Below, piece by piece: positions 9,312-19,084 of a DNA stretch of 64,000 nucleotides (positions within the stretch are counted from its first letter, which is position 1; each line of letters begins with the position of its first letter). Source of the stretch: Porphyromonadaceae bacterium W3.11 (GTDB lineage Bacteria > Bacteroidota > Bacteroidia > Bacteroidales > Porphyromonadaceae); the NCBI GenBank assembly GCA_030434245.1, contig JAUISX010000001.1, forward strand, positions 186,001 through 250,000, written 5' to 3'. The notes beneath the pieces were generated by a model that saw only the letters and a program-made list of their open reading frames with translations, ran no database searches and was not told where the DNA came from. The position numbers and the translations under genes are program-made.

Positions 9312-10976
9312 TTAGCTCAAGCCATGAATGACACCATCTATAAGATCCATATGATTAGCACTAGGCTCCTTAGGAAGTCCAGGCATACGCATGATATTGC
9401 CCATGATGACCACAATCATTTCAGCACCAGAATTGACTACCACATCCTGTACATTAAGACTAAAGTCAGTTGGAGCACCTACAGCTGAAGCATCATCAGA
9501 GAAAGAATACTGAGTCTTCGCTATACATACTGGGAAGTGTGCGTATCCCAGCTCCTCAATCTTCTTGATGGCTTTTTCTGCCTTGTTTTCATAATCAACG
9601 CGCTTAGCACGATAGATATTAGAGGTAATATACTCTATCTTCTCTTTGATAGACATCTTATCGTCATACAAGAAATCAAGAGGCTTAGAAGGATTCTTCT
9701 CAATGGTCTCTACCACTACCCTTGCAAGCTCTGTCGCTCCATTACCACCATCAGAGAATGCAGTATTGACAGCAAATGGTAAGTTGTTTTCCTCACAATG
9801 CTGACGGATTAATTCAATCTCTGCATCTGTATCAGTAGGGAATCTATTGATACTCACTACAACACTTTGTCCGAACTTACGAAGGTTCTCAACATGACGA
9901 TCCATGTTACAGAACCCATTACGAAGGGCATCAAGGTTCTCGCTCTTAAGCTCCTTTGGATTGACCCCACCATGTAACTTTAGAGCTTGAGCAGTAGCTA
10001 CAAGGACTGATAGCTTAGGAGAAAGTCCTGCCTGACGGCACTTGATATCAAAGAACTTCTCACCACCAAGGTCAGCACCGAAACCAGCCTCTGTAATTGC
10101 ATAGTCACCATACTTCAGAGCCATTCTTGTCGCCATCACAGAGTTACAACCATGGGCGATATTAGCAAATGGACCTCCATGTATGAACGCTGGTGTATTC
10201 TCTGTAGTTTGCACTAAGTTAGGATTAATAGCATCCTTTAGTAGAATAGTAATAGCACCACCTACACCAAGATCTTTGACTGTAAATGGAGCACCATCCT
10301 TCTTATACCCAAGGAGAATATTATCAATTCTTCTGCGAAGGTCATCTACATCAGTTGCAAGACATAAAATAGCCATAATCTCAGAAGCAGGTGTGATATC
10401 AAAGCCCGTCTCAGTTGGTATGCCATTAGTTACAGCACCTAGGCCAGTAATCACATGACGTAAGCTACGGTCGTTAACATCCTGTACACGTCTCCAGATA
10501 ATACGGCTTAAGCCATTTTCATTATTTCTATTTTGGTAGGCATAGTTATCAACCAATGCTGCGATAGTATTATTAGCCGATGTGATAGCGTGGAAGTCTC
10601 CAGTAAAGTGAAGGTTAATCTGGTCCATTGGCAATACTTGGGCATATCCACCTCCTGCAGCTCCACCCTTCATACCAAAGACAGGGCCAAGTGATGGCTC
10701 ACGTAGAGCAACATAGGCCTTCTTACCTATTTTATTCAGCCCTAATGCTAGACCGATAGAGACAGTGGTCTTACCAATACCTGCTTTAGTAGGTGTGATG
10801 GCAGTAACTAGAATTAGGTTTCCTTGCTTATCATCTTTTTTTAGTTGATCAGCATCTATCTTTGCCATGTATTTTCCATATGGATTAACATGGTCAAGAG
10901 GGATACCAGCTTTTTCAGCAATTTGGTTAATCTCGAGAAGCTTTGACTCTCTAGCAATTTCAATATCTGATTTCAT
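9312..10976 (-). CDS. fhs: formate-tetrahydrofolate ligase
   Basis: Makes 10-formyl-THF from formate, THF and ATP, feeding purine and one-carbon metabolism. The P-loop-like motif [16 protein letters not shown] (62-77) and [19 protein letters not shown] are intact, and 554 residues is the standard length. It is preceded by a 263-base spacer in which I see no clear promoter match or riboswitch. Confidence 0.96.
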   Translation of the reverse strand: MKSDIEIARESKLLEINQIAEKAGIPLDHVNPYGKYMAKIDADQLKKDDKQGNLILVTAITPTKAGIGKTTVSIGLALGLNKIGKKAYVALREPSLGPVFGMKGGAAGGGYAQVLPMDQINLHFTGDFHAITSANNTIAALVDNYAYQNRNNENGLSRIIWRRVQDVNDRSLRHVITGLGAVTNGIPTETGFDITPASEIMAILCLATDVDDLRRRIDNILLGYKKDGAPFTVKDLGVGGAITILLKDAINPNLVQTTENTPAFIHGGPFANIAHGCNSVMATRMALKYGDYAITEAGFGADLGGEKFFDIKCRQAGLSPKLSVLVATAQALKLHGGVNPKELKSENLDALRNGFCNMDRHVENLRKFGQSVVVSINRFPTDTDAEIELIRQHCEENNLPFAVNTAFSDGGNGATELARVVVETIEKNPSKPLDFLYDDKMSIKEKIEYITSNIYRAKRVDYENKAEKAIKKIEELGYAHFPVCIAKTQYSFSDDASAVGAPTDFSLNVQDVVVNSGAEMIVVIMGNIMRMPGLPKEPSANHMDLIDGVIHGLS

Positions 10977-11239
10977 AAATCAATAGAATAAATTATTATG
11001 TTATTTAATGTATATATTACAACGTTATGTAGGCTCTTATAGAACCACTATTATAAAAACAAGCCTATGACCAATTGGTTCATTAGAAGGGCATAAAAAT
11101 GACAAATCATACTAAAAACACCACATCTTCAAAAAACAATTAAAGCCAATTCATCCATTCAAAAGAAATTTGCTAAATATGCCCTCTCAAAAAAAATCTA
11201 TCTGCAAATACAGGTGATCCCCATGATTACTCTGTAACC

Positions 11240-11866
11240 TTATCCTTCATCCTCATCATCTATCTCTTCCAGTCGTAGTTGATACAGAGCCTCCGCAGCT
11301 GCTTCAAACTCATCCACTATAGCGTTTGAAACCCTGACAATCCAAATATGTCCATTGACATCTGCATCATTACCGATGGTCTCTGCATCATGATTCTTCA
11401 AGAGCATCATCACAGGATTAATTAAATCAAAGGGGAATTGGAGTTTGAATCGAGTGTATAATATTCTCTCTTCTATAGTATTATTATGAATAGCCTCTGC
11501 CGCGGCACTCTTGTATGCCGTAATCAGCCCTCCTGTACCCAACTTGACACCACCAAAGTAACGTATGACAATAATCAATACATCCGTCAGTTCGTGACTG
11601 TGTATCTGCCCTAAAATAGGCTTTCCTGCGGTGCTACTGGGCTCGCCATCATCATTGGCACGCTCTTCCATTTCATACTTACCAACTCTATAGGCCCAAC
11701 AAACATGCCTTGCATCATAATACTTTTTGCGAAACTCATCAATCAATACCATAGCTTCAGATTCGGACGAAACAGGCAAAGCATGAGAGATAAATTTACT
11801 TCGCTTCTCGGTGTAGAGTCCCTCTGAAGGAGATGAGATAGTACGATAGCTATGAACTTTCTTCAC
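11240..11866 (-). CDS. YigZ/IMPACT family protein
   Basis: A 208-residue member of the IMPACT/YigZ family (UPF0029). The conserved core is DDGEPSSTAGKPIL with VIRYFGGVKLGTGGL, followed by a small C-terminal ferredoxin-like domain. The eukaryotic homologue modulates translation stress signalling; the bacterial role is not established. It starts 17 bases after the HAD hydrolase gene, so they are likely co-transcribed. Confidence 0.88.
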   Translation of the reverse strand: MKKVHSYRTISSPSEGLYTEKRSKFISHALPVSSESEAMVLIDEFRKKYYDARHVCWAYRVGKYEMEERANDDGEPSSTAGKPILGQIHSHELTDVLIIVIRYFGGVKLGTGGLITAYKSAAAEAIHNNTIEERILYTRFKLQFPFDLINPVMMLLKNHDAETIGNDADVNGHIWIVRVSNAIVDEFEAAAEALYQLRLEEIDDEDEG

Positions 11867-11883
11867 AAGAGTTACTACTTATC

Positions 11884-12507
11884 TTATCTATTCAACATCT
11901 TATCGAGTACTGGACGCCAATCTTCGCCATTATCTGGACAGTAAGTTACAAATCCTAATGTTCGAGCCATCCGAGTATTTGCTGGTCCATCGTCTATAAA
12001 AAGTGTTTCGGACGCTACGATACCTGAATCCTTGATAATATTCTCGAAGATTTCCTTTTCGGGCTTGCACATCTTCATTTCATAAGACTTATAACAGATA
12101 TCAAAGTAGCTCTCTAAAGAACGGTGATTATCAAGCAACTGCCCCTCTGTCGCCATCTTCCAGATAAAAGGGTTTGTATTACTAATCAACAACAACCGAA
12201 TATCCTCAGGTAGTCCCTCTTCGAGATAATCAAACTTATAGTCCTGCACCTTATTTACAAACCCATGAATCGCGTGGCGTACCTGATCTGGTGTAAGCTG
12301 GACATCATAGAGGCGATTCAGCTCTGCAGTGAAACTCTCCTCGGTATGAACCCCTCTCTCTAGATCTAAAAAAATCCCGCTTTGTAAATAGGGATCTAAC
12401 ATCTGATCGGCATCATGGATACCAAGTTCCTCAAATCGTCTTACACATACCTCTCTAGTATGCTCTATAAAAACCCCTCCAAGGTCAAATAATATGTTCT
12501 TAATCAT
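11884..12507 (-). CDS. HAD-superfamily hydrolase (YihX-like)
   Basis: A 207-residue HAD phosphatase-type protein. Motif I is FDLGGVF, with Gly where many members have the second Asp, as in the YihX group. Motif II is ISNTNP, the lysine motif CKPEKEIF, and motif IV FIDDGPANTRMA. A sugar-phosphate substrate is possible but not shown. Confidence 0.85.
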   Translation of the reverse strand: MIKNILFDLGGVFIEHTREVCVRRFEELGIHDADQMLDPYLQSGIFLDLERGVHTEESFTAELNRLYDVQLTPDQVRHAIHGFVNKVQDYKFDYLEEGLPEDIRLLLISNTNPFIWKMATEGQLLDNHRSLESYFDICYKSYEMKMCKPEKEIFENIIKDSGIVASETLFIDDGPANTRMARTLGFVTYCPDNGEDWRPVLDKMLNR

Positions 12508-12975
12508 ACTTAATCTAATAATTCTACTTCACCCAAAGATAAGCATTTTTCGGCGGGCTAAAAAGTCCACCTTCCCCATTGTTTGCCTACAAGCTATAGG
12601 TACACAATTCGCAAAGTATCTATGATTACCTAGCACAGACTCTTTAAGTAAATGAGATGGCACCTCAAAACTAAGATCGTACACTTAGATTCAACATTGA
12701 CGTCGCTCTGCCTGAGTATATAGGTCTAAGCCTTTACACACACTATCAATGAAGAAGACACCTGCCGCACAAAATGATTGAAGTCAAGACTCTTCACCAG
12801 GACAGTATTTTCAGAATAAATACTACCATTGTAAGCTCTTAGTAGGACCTTATAAAAAAAGTACACAGGAGACTTCAGCAGTCCCCTGTGTTCAAAGAAA
12901 CAAATCAATCTAAAAACATCAAATGATTTACATCATTAAAGAGTTAATATTATTAATTCTTCTATTGTTAATATC
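12508..12975. other. gene-free gap of about 470 bases
   Basis: Holds the rubrerythrin terminator (12855-12891) and presumably the promoter of the HAD/YigZ genes. No gene is supported here. Confidence 0.55.
12855..12891 (-). terminator. Rho-independent terminator of rubrerythrin gene
   Basis: Read on the - strand: a 12-base stem (ACACAGGGGACT against AGTCTCCTGTGT, one mismatch) followed by a run of seven T. It lies about 85 bases after the rbr stop. Confidence 0.8.
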
Positions 12976-13578
12976 TTATAGTGTCGAAATAGGAGCAATA
13001 GGAGCATCACTAAGTCTTTGGAAATGTGCACGAGGATGATCACAAGCAGGACATACTACAGGTGGTTCTATTCCCTTCATTATATAACCACATTTACGGC
13101 ATTGCCATACAATCTCCTCTTCGCTAGTGAACATCTTATTTTCCTTGATACGCTTAGCAAATTCAGTATAAACTTTAGAGTGTTGACCTTCTGCAACAGC
13201 GATATGACGGTATGCCTCTGCAATTTCAGGGAAACCTTCCTCCTCTGCCACGTCAGCAAATCCAGGATATAGACTCTCCATCTCCTCCCACTCCAACTTA
13301 GCTGAAGCTTCCAAGTTCTCCAAAGTCTTACCAATTACTCCTGCAGGAAAATCCGCATTGACATTAACCATGCCTCCCTCTAAGAACTTGAAGAAACGCT
13401 TAGCATGTGCTTTTTCCTGATCCGCAGTCTGCTCAAAGAAAGCCTGTACCTCTACAAAACCGTCTTTCTTAGCTTGACTTGCAAAAAAGCTATAACGGGC
13501 GTGTGCCTGGCTTTCATTTGCAAATGACATAATTAGGTTTTTCTCTGTCTGAGTTCCTTTTAGACTCTTTTTTCCCAT
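12976..13578 (-). CDS. rbr: rubrerythrin
   Basis: A non-haem diiron peroxidase that reduces H2O2 in anaerobes. The ferritin-like domain (about 1-145) has the EESQAHxRY-type motif as ANESQAHARY, plus DQEKAHAKRF. A C-terminal rubredoxin domain has two CxxC pairs: CRKCGY and CPACDH. Length 200. It has its own Bacteroidota-type promoter and its own terminator, so it is a single-gene unit that can be induced separately. Confidence 0.94.
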   Translation of the reverse strand: MGKKSLKGTQTEKNLIMSFANESQAHARYSFFASQAKKDGFVEVQAFFEQTADQEKAHAKRFFKFLEGGMVNVNADFPAGVIGKTLENLEASAKLEWEEMESLYPGFADVAEEEGFPEIAEAYRHIAVAEGQHSKVYTEFAKRIKENKMFTSEEEIVWQCRKCGYIMKGIEPPVVCPACDHPRAHFQRLSDAPIAPISTL

Positions 13579-13671
13579 AACGATATTAATATTTTATTTT
13601 TTAATGTTGAACAACCAAGTAATCACCACTAATAGCTACATAATATGTCTATTAGTCTCACCTATCAAAAG

Positions 13672-13703
13672 CAAATATAAATACATTTAAGTAGATAACC
13701 AAA
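13672..13703 (-). promoter_or_regulatory. Bacteroidota-type promoter of rbr
   Basis: On the - strand there is TTTG (13703-13700), a 20-base spacer, then TATATTTG (13679-13672). This fits the -33 TTTG and -7 TAnnTTTG consensus of Bacteroidota. It leaves an untranslated leader of about 85 bases before the rbr ATG. Confidence 0.7.
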
Positions 13704-13774
13704 GAAAAATGAGTATAAAATACCTACATATAGGTATTCTATACTCATATAGGGGATACTAAAAACAACCTTTT

Positions 13775-14992
13775 TTATTGTAACATCGGTATAGCTCTAT
13801 GAAGTGCTTTGATAAGAAAATCCACCTCCTCTTTGGTATTATAGACCGCAAAACTTACCCTAGCTGTACCATCAATACCATATCTCTCCATCAATGGCTG
13901 TGCACAATGGTGACCAGTTCTAATGGCTATGCCTTGTCTATCAAGCAACACACCTAAGTCATATGGGTGAATACCATCAATAAGAAAACTAATGACCGCC
14001 TCCTTTTCAGCAGCCGTACCATATATCTTTAGTCCCGAGATCTTCTGTAACTCTTCTGTGGCATACTCTAGTAACGCTTTCTCATGAGCCTGCAAGGCAT
14101 CAAAACCAATATTCTCAATATATCGCAAGCCTTCCATAAGACCTACAGAACCGAGAAAGTCTGGCGTTCCAGCTTCAAACTTAAAGGGGAGTTCATTAAA
14201 TGTAGTACCAGCAAAGCTAACGTGCTCAATCATCTCTCCACCTCCTTGATAAGGAGGGAGCTTATCCAGCCATTCTCGTTTGCCATACAGAACACCTACC
14301 CCTGTGGGTCCATAAGCTTTATGAGCACTGAATGCTAAGAAGTCAACATCTAGATCCTGCACATCAATCTGACGATGAGCTATAGCTTGTGCAGCATCAA
14401 TCATCACAGGGACATCGTGCTTATGAGCTTCTTTCACAATATCCTTTATCGGATTAACCGTACCTAATACATTCGAAGCAAAGCAGATGGAGACTAACTT
14501 AGTCTTATCGGAAAAGGCCGCCCTATATGCATCTAGATCCAGCTCACCATTATCATGTATCGGGACGACCTTTAGCTTAATCCCCATTCGAGTCTCTGCC
14601 ATTTGCCAAGGTACAATATTAGAGTGATGCTCCATCTCCGAAATAATCACCTCATCGCCCTCCTTCATGAAGGCAGGACAAAAAGTAGAGGCAATGAGAT
14701 TGATCCCCTCAGTTGTACCCCTCACAAATAATACCTCTGCCGACTCACGTGCATTAATAAAATTGGCCACATACGTCCTAGCCTCCTCGTGAGCTTCGGT
14801 CGCCTTCTGGCTTAGGAAATGGACTCCACGATGAATATTAGCATTACGCCTGTAATAAGCTTCATTCATACGCTCTACCACTTGAGTAGGTCGCTGTGTC
14901 GTAGCAGCATTATCTAAATACACCAATGGAATACCATTATAAATCCTCTCCCCTAATGCAGGAAAGTCAGCTCTTATCTTATCTATATTCAT
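13775..14992 (-). CDS. sufS: cysteine desulfurase SufS
   Basis: PLP enzyme that takes sulfur from cysteine for Fe-S cluster assembly. The PLP lysine is K225 in SAHKAYGPTGVG and the persulfide cysteine C363 in RTGHHCAQP, both as in group II desulfurases. The 405-residue length is normal. It lies 12 bases after rsmE on the same strand. The sufBCD genes are not in the window. Confidence 0.94.
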   Translation of the reverse strand: MNIDKIRADFPALGERIYNGIPLVYLDNAATTQRPTQVVERMNEAYYRRNANIHRGVHFLSQKATEAHEEARTYVANFINARESAEVLFVRGTTEGINLIASTFCPAFMKEGDEVIISEMEHHSNIVPWQMAETRMGIKLKVVPIHDNGELDLDAYRAAFSDKTKLVSICFASNVLGTVNPIKDIVKEAHKHDVPVMIDAAQAIAHRQIDVQDLDVDFLAFSAHKAYGPTGVGVLYGKREWLDKLPPYQGGGEMIEHVSFAGTTFNELPFKFEAGTPDFLGSVGLMEGLRYIENIGFDALQAHEKALLEYATEELQKISGLKIYGTAAEKEAVISFLIDGIHPYDLGVLLDRQGIAIRTGHHCAQPLMERYGIDGTARVSFAVYNTKEEVDFLIKALHRAIPMLQ

Positions 14993-15004
14993 AATCGAAA
15001 ATTA

Positions 15005-15739
15005 TTAATCATTCAAAATTTGATGAAGCATCCCCACATACAGCCCTGCTGTCTCTGTACGAAGGCGCTCCCTACCAAGAGAAACCACCTCATAACCAGC
15101 ACTTACAGCATCCCTCACCTCCTCTGGAGTGAAATCTCCTTCGGGACCGATCAAATAAGTGGCACTCCGTCCTTTAGTAAAACAATCCTTTAGCTCTTTT
15201 CGTTCATATTCAGCACCACAGTAGGCTATAAACTTATCATCACTCTCATCGTTTTTGAGGAATTCGTCTAAGCCCTTTACCATATCAAGCTCTACAGTCC
15301 TTAGCTTCTCGGACTGTTTCACGGCAGCTACCATAATACGTTCCATCCGTTCCATATTAACTCGGCTTCGGATCGTACGATCTGTAACGACAAAAGAAAC
15401 TTTATCAACACCAACCTCTACTAACTTCTCCAAAGTCCACTCTATTCGGTCAGCATTTTTAGTCGGTGCTATAGCCACATGGAGATAGGGTCTGTAGGGT
15501 AGCTCCTCACGCACTAAATGTAGATCAGTAACGGTGGCACTTTTAGGATTATTTCCGTCAAGAATCCCTGTGTACAGTCGCCCTTGACCATCAGTGATGT
15601 GAATGAGAGTACCTGTCTGCAATCTCAGCACGCGTATTGCATGCTGTGCCTCAGACTCACTTAACATCTTAGTCTCCTTAATATCTGGTACATAGAAGTA
15701 TGATAGCTCTACTTGTTTATCACCTTTGGATTTAGCCAT
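15005..15739 (-). CDS. rsmE: 16S rRNA m3U1498 methyltransferase RsmE
   Basis: SPOUT-class methyltransferase for U1498 of 16S rRNA. The conserved C-terminal knot holds YLIGPEGDFTPEEVRDA and LGRERLRTETAGLYV; the N-terminal PUA-like part has ESEAQHAIRVLR. I place the start at 15739 (244 residues), with GAGG just upstream. A longer frame from 15796 would overlap the preceding gene and adds a non-conserved stretch. Confidence 0.93.
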   Translation of the reverse strand: MAKSKGDKQVELSYFYVPDIKETKMLSESEAQHAIRVLRLQTGTLIHITDGQGRLYTGILDGNNPKSATVTDLHLVREELPYRPYLHVAIAPTKNADRIEWTLEKLVEVGVDKVSFVVTDRTIRSRVNMERMERIMVAAVKQSEKLRTVELDMVKGLDEFLKNDESDDKFIAYCGAEYERKELKDCFTKGRSATYLIGPEGDFTPEEVRDAVSAGYEVVSLGRERLRTETAGLYVGMLHQILND

Positions 15740-15768
15740 AACCTCGCACTGTGTAATAATTATTATTT

Positions 15769-16521
15769 TTACTCTTCTGCTAAGAACTGAGCCCACTCAT
15801 ATTTCTCAAGAGCAACAGCCAGCTCTTTAAGCTCCTCCATATCTTCTTCACTTAGCTCTAAGAGCAAATGATCTCTTGTGGAATAACGTTCAAACTCCGT
15901 AGGATTGATATCCCTACTGATAGCAGTCTTAACTTTATCACTCCAAGTCATACTAGAAGAAAAGCCAAATTCCTCTTCCAACTTAGCTCGCTCGCGCTTA
16001 GCCACTCTTAGATGATCATTCATGAAGAGCTTTACACTAGTATAGATGGGGATATTCTTATGAGTCAGTGCAAAGGAGATCCCGTCATGAGTCGGAACCC
16101 TCAGATATTTACCATCACCAAGCTCATTCATCGAATGGAGGTAACTCAATATCTCTCCAGGGTTATCGTCATCGGGTACTAAAAGCAGTTTTCTGAACCT
16201 CACTCCCATGGCATCTTGATAACCATTGATAACATCTGTATCAAATAAGAACTCATATCGGAGCAGCTTGAGAAGCATCATAACTTCATTAGCATACTTC
16301 GCGGGTACATTGACCGTCAGTATCGTCTCTTTGCCCCAAAACTCATAAAGCTCCTTATAGAATGGACTAGGGTCATGAGTCGCTATTTTTAAAACAATAT
16401 CTAAGCCTTGTAGCCGCTTATCCACCCTATACCTATGGACTTTTTCAAAGACCATTTGTACCAACTGTTCGTGAGCAAAATCCCCAGGATCTCTTTCCTC
16501 CCAATCTAATATATTATTCAT
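15769..16521 (-). CDS. unknown protein with C-terminal UVR-like helix pair
   Basis: A 250-residue soluble protein that I do not recognise. The C-terminal 30 residues (EEDMEELKELAVALEKYEWA, then QFLAEE) resemble the UVR helical hairpin. The same ending is found in the gene just upstream, which this one overlaps by 8 bases, so the two are translationally coupled and probably related. The central part contains HDGISFALTHKNIPIYTSVK. The function is unknown. Confidence 0.7.
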   Translation of the reverse strand: MNNILDWEERDPGDFAHEQLVQMVFEKVHRYRVDKRLQGLDIVLKIATHDPSPFYKELYEFWGKETILTVNVPAKYANEVMMLLKLLRYEFLFDTDVINGYQDAMGVRFRKLLLVPDDDNPGEILSYLHSMNELGDGKYLRVPTHDGISFALTHKNIPIYTSVKLFMNDHLRVAKRERAKLEEEFGFSSSMTWSDKVKTAISRDINPTEFERYSTRDHLLLELSEEDMEELKELAVALEKYEWAQFLAEE

Positions 16522-17245
16522 TTTCCTCTCCTTCCTCTAGGTGTCCAATCCACTCCGCCCATTCATACTCCTCATGCTGAATCGCCAATTCAAATAGCTC
16601 ACTTATCTCATGGGTATTAAGCATAGATCTATTATCCTCTAACTGCTTGTTGTTAAGTTCATCTGGACGGATGCCATCCAATATAAAATTTGATATTAAT
16701 TCAAAGCCCTTTGCCTCTTGCTGCTGACCATCTGCTATACCGCCATCTAGGTAACTAACCTTTACTGTTTTAGAGGCATCGATAAGTAGTTCAAGCTCAA
16801 TAAAAATACCTAACCCATGCTTAATAGCCGTATATACTAAGTTTGGTAAGTTGACTTCAAAGTGTCCTCCAGGCATATCATCATCGCGTTTATAATGCAT
16901 GATTCCCTTTAATTGACCATGGACACTAAAGATGCTAATATGTGTCAGCCGAGATTTAGTAATCTTAGAGTAATAATCAATCAAATCATCCTGAACTGGT
17001 CTAAGCTTATAAATACTCGTGATTTTATAAAAATAAAGAGGGCTCAAAACTTTAGGTACCGCGATTGGGAAAACCATCTGTTTGCCATCATTATACTGAT
17101 CATTAAAGGAATCATCAGAAGGCATCAATAAAATGACAAGAGATTGTTCGCTATGAGACAGGTTGCCCAATCCACTAACTTTCATCTCCACCATTTCAAC
17201 TTCGCCATGTCCCTCATCCCCTATCTTATTATCCAAATCACTCAT
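16514..17245 (-). CDS. unknown protein, partner of the downstream gene
   Basis: A 243-residue soluble protein from the ATG at 17245. A longer frame exists only through a TTG at 17293, which lies just 5 bases downstream of a likely promoter element. The C-terminus (HEISELFELAIQHEEYEWA) matches the UVR-like ending of the next gene. The middle contains FEVNLPNLVYTAIKHGLGIFI. No family recognised. The stop overlaps the next gene by 8 bases, so the pair is one operon. Confidence 0.7.
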   Translation of the reverse strand: MSDLDNKIGDEGHGEVEMVEMKVSGLGNLSHSEQSLVILLMPSDDSFNDQYNDGKQMVFPIAVPKVLSPLYFYKITSIYKLRPVQDDLIDYYSKITKSRLTHISIFSVHGQLKGIMHYKRDDDMPGGHFEVNLPNLVYTAIKHGLGIFIELELLIDASKTVKVSYLDGGIADGQQQEAKGFELISNFILDGIRPDELNNKQLEDNRSMLNTHEISELFELAIQHEEYEWAEWIGHLEEGEENE

Positions 17246-17280
17246 TGTATATAGATATATCCTCTTTTCTTCATAATATA

Positions 17281-17288
17281 CAAAGTTA
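17281..17288 (-). promoter_or_regulatory. -7 element TAACTTTG of the unknown-gene pair
   Basis: TAACTTTG on the - strand fits TAnnTTTG and lies 35 bases before the ATG at 17245. No clear TTTG is seen 20 bases upstream. Confidence 0.45.
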
Positions 17289-17698
17289 CTCAAAAGTTAC
17301 TGATTGCATATAGTTACGGATGTGGTTCCTCCTTCCTGATAAAAAAGTTAATCGAAGTGAAATGCTCGCTGATTTGGTTACAAAAATGACAAGGACTTGG
17401 ATGATAAATTAAGAGACACAGAACAAAATCAAAAGCCTCAAAACATGTACTAAGGTAGAGCAACAAACATATATGGCAAAGGCATAGAATATAATTATTG
17501 GTGTCCAATGATAGAAAATATTGAATATAGAGTTTAATCATCGCTTTTCTCAAGTTATTTTATCCGAATAGAGTTTTTGCTTCTGTAAATAGGTTTTTAT
17601 TGGTGTCCTTTGGAACATTTTATGACCTCTTTGGCGAGTTTGAGAACAAGTGACGTAATGAAAGTGCTTCACATATAAAAGTGCCTATTAAGGGTGAA

Positions 17699-17833
17699 TT
17701 TTCTTCCTATAGGAAACAGTTCGGCTTCTCATAAGAAAAAATTATTTTTCCTATGAGAAGCGTTTACGTTTCATATAACTAAATTTTTCACCCCACATTT
17801 AGCTCGAAATTAACACTTGAGATTACGTTTTGA
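17699..17833 (+). repeat. dispersed intergenic repeat, copy B
   Basis: Starts TTCTTCCTATAGGAAACAG, then has the CTTCTCATAAGAAAA / TTTTCCTATGAGAAG inverted pair, TTCATATAACTAAA, and ends ATTACGTTTTGA. The block order is the same as in copies A and C. Confidence 0.75.
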
Positions 17834-18066
17834 AAGCCCGTGTTATTCACTTCTCAAATGTGGAAGGATGCGTGATTCTCAAAGGTATGTCAGCTGTGTC
17901 TTTGTATTATTAAATTGTCATGAAGTGCATATTTCGGTTTGCATTGCCCCCTATTTGGATGAAGTCGCTTACGAATGGTCATAGGTGGTTCATCATGGAC
18001 CTACTTGAGATACAGTAAGCTAAATATCTTGTGGTTCTCACCCCTGACCTCATTAGTTATTTGTTT

Positions 18067-18120
18067 ATTAATTGGTATCCGATAAACATGCATAACTGCT
18101 TAGTGTGTACAGAAAAAGTA
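18067..18120 (+). repeat. left-end remnant of the GTGTCCGATAAA element
   Basis: ATTGGTATCCGATAAACA followed by similarity (CATAACTGCTTAG against CTTAACTCTTTGA) to the left end of the MITE at 38087. Similarity extends past the terminal repeat, so this is likely a decayed copy of the same element. Confidence 0.45.
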
Positions 18121-18163
18121 AATCTAGATCAGAATAATAGTTCTCTGATCATCATAATAAAAG

Positions 18164-18197
18164 AAAAGGGTGCAACTATAAGTAGTTACACCCTTTT
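18164..18197 (-). terminator. terminator of nagB
   Basis: AAAAGGGTG pairs with CACCCTTTT, with an inner AACTA/TAGTT stem; on the - strand it is followed by CTTTTATTA. It lies 22 bases beyond the nagB stop. Confidence 0.8.
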
Positions 18198-18219
18198 CAT
18201 TATATAGCACAAATATAGC

Positions 18220-19032
18220 TTAGAGATCTACATCTCCTAGCTTGTAATCAGTCTTTCCGAGGGTCTTAAAGAAACGATAAGTAGATACCTTTAACTCATT
18301 GGTGGCATCTTCATCGCAAGCGATAAAAGCGTTGGAATGTAACTGAAGTGCAGAAACAGTCCACATATGATTAACACCACCTTCAATGGCATGTTTTAGA
18401 GCATTAGCTTTCTTCGTTCCATTAATCAGAATCATCACTTCATCTGAATCCATAACAGTACCGACACCTACAGTTACCGCCTTAGTGGGGACTTGTGTCT
18501 TGTCGTCTTCGAAAAATCTAGCATTATCCATTATTGTCTCATGGGAGAGTTGCTTCACACGAGTACGCGAGGTTAGAGAAGATCCTGGCTCATTGAAAGC
18601 AATATGGCCATCGGATCCTACACCACCGATAAAGAGGTGAATCCCTCCATAACTTGCTATCTTATCTTCAAAACGCTGACACTCAGCCATCGGATCAGAG
18701 GCATTTCCATCTAAGATGTTTGTATTTTCCTCCTTGATATCAATATGGCTAAAGAAATTATCCCACATGAATGTATAGTAACTCTGCTCATGATTTTTAG
18801 GAATACCGATATACTCATCCATATTAAAGGTCACCACATTCTCAAATGAAACCTTTTTTTCACGATTAAGTCTGATTAATTCCGCATACATGCCGAGTGG
18901 TGTTGAGCCAGTAGGTAGGCCTAATATAAAAGGCTTATCATTTGTTGGCTTAAATTCATTAATACGGTTCATTACATGGGTTGCAGCCCACTTGGACATT
19001 TCATTGTAGTCCTGTAAAATGATTAATCTCAT
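18220..19032 (-). CDS. nagB: glucosamine-6-phosphate deaminase
   Basis: Converts glucosamine-6-P to fructose-6-P and ammonia in amino-sugar breakdown. Motifs: [12 protein letters not shown] (near 39), the active-site Asp in FNMDEYIG (near 69) and [18 protein letters not shown] (near 136). The 270-residue length is standard. It is separated from the FprA gene by 52 bases on the same strand and has its own terminator. Confidence 0.95.
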   Translation of the reverse strand: MRLIILQDYNEMSKWAATHVMNRINEFKPTNDKPFILGLPTGSTPLGMYAELIRLNREKKVSFENVVTFNMDEYIGIPKNHEQSYYTFMWDNFFSHIDIKEENTNILDGNASDPMAECQRFEDKIASYGGIHLFIGGVGSDGHIAFNEPGSSLTSRTRVKQLSHETIMDNARFFEDDKTQVPTKAVTVGVGTVMDSDEVMILINGTKKANALKHAIEGGVNHMWTVSALQLHSNAFIACDEDATNELKVSTYRFFKTLGKTDYKLGDVDL

Positions 19033-19084
19033 CTCTTTTAATCGTTTAATATATTATAAAAACTATTATTCCCTCCCCCACTCA

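Larger units (their letters stand above)
17294..18219. other. gene-free gap of about 925 bases
   Basis: Holds repeat copy B (17699-17833), three traces of the TTATTGGTGTCC insertion-element end (17495-17506, 17597-17608, 18067-18086) and the nagB terminator. The one open frame on the - strand (17314-17553) has no support. Confidence 0.6.

Noticed and set aside
17245-17293. Upstream TTG start for the unknown gene at 16514
   Set aside because: The TTG lies 5 bases downstream of a TAACTTTG promoter element and inside the start region of the transcript; the ATG at 17245 is more plausible.
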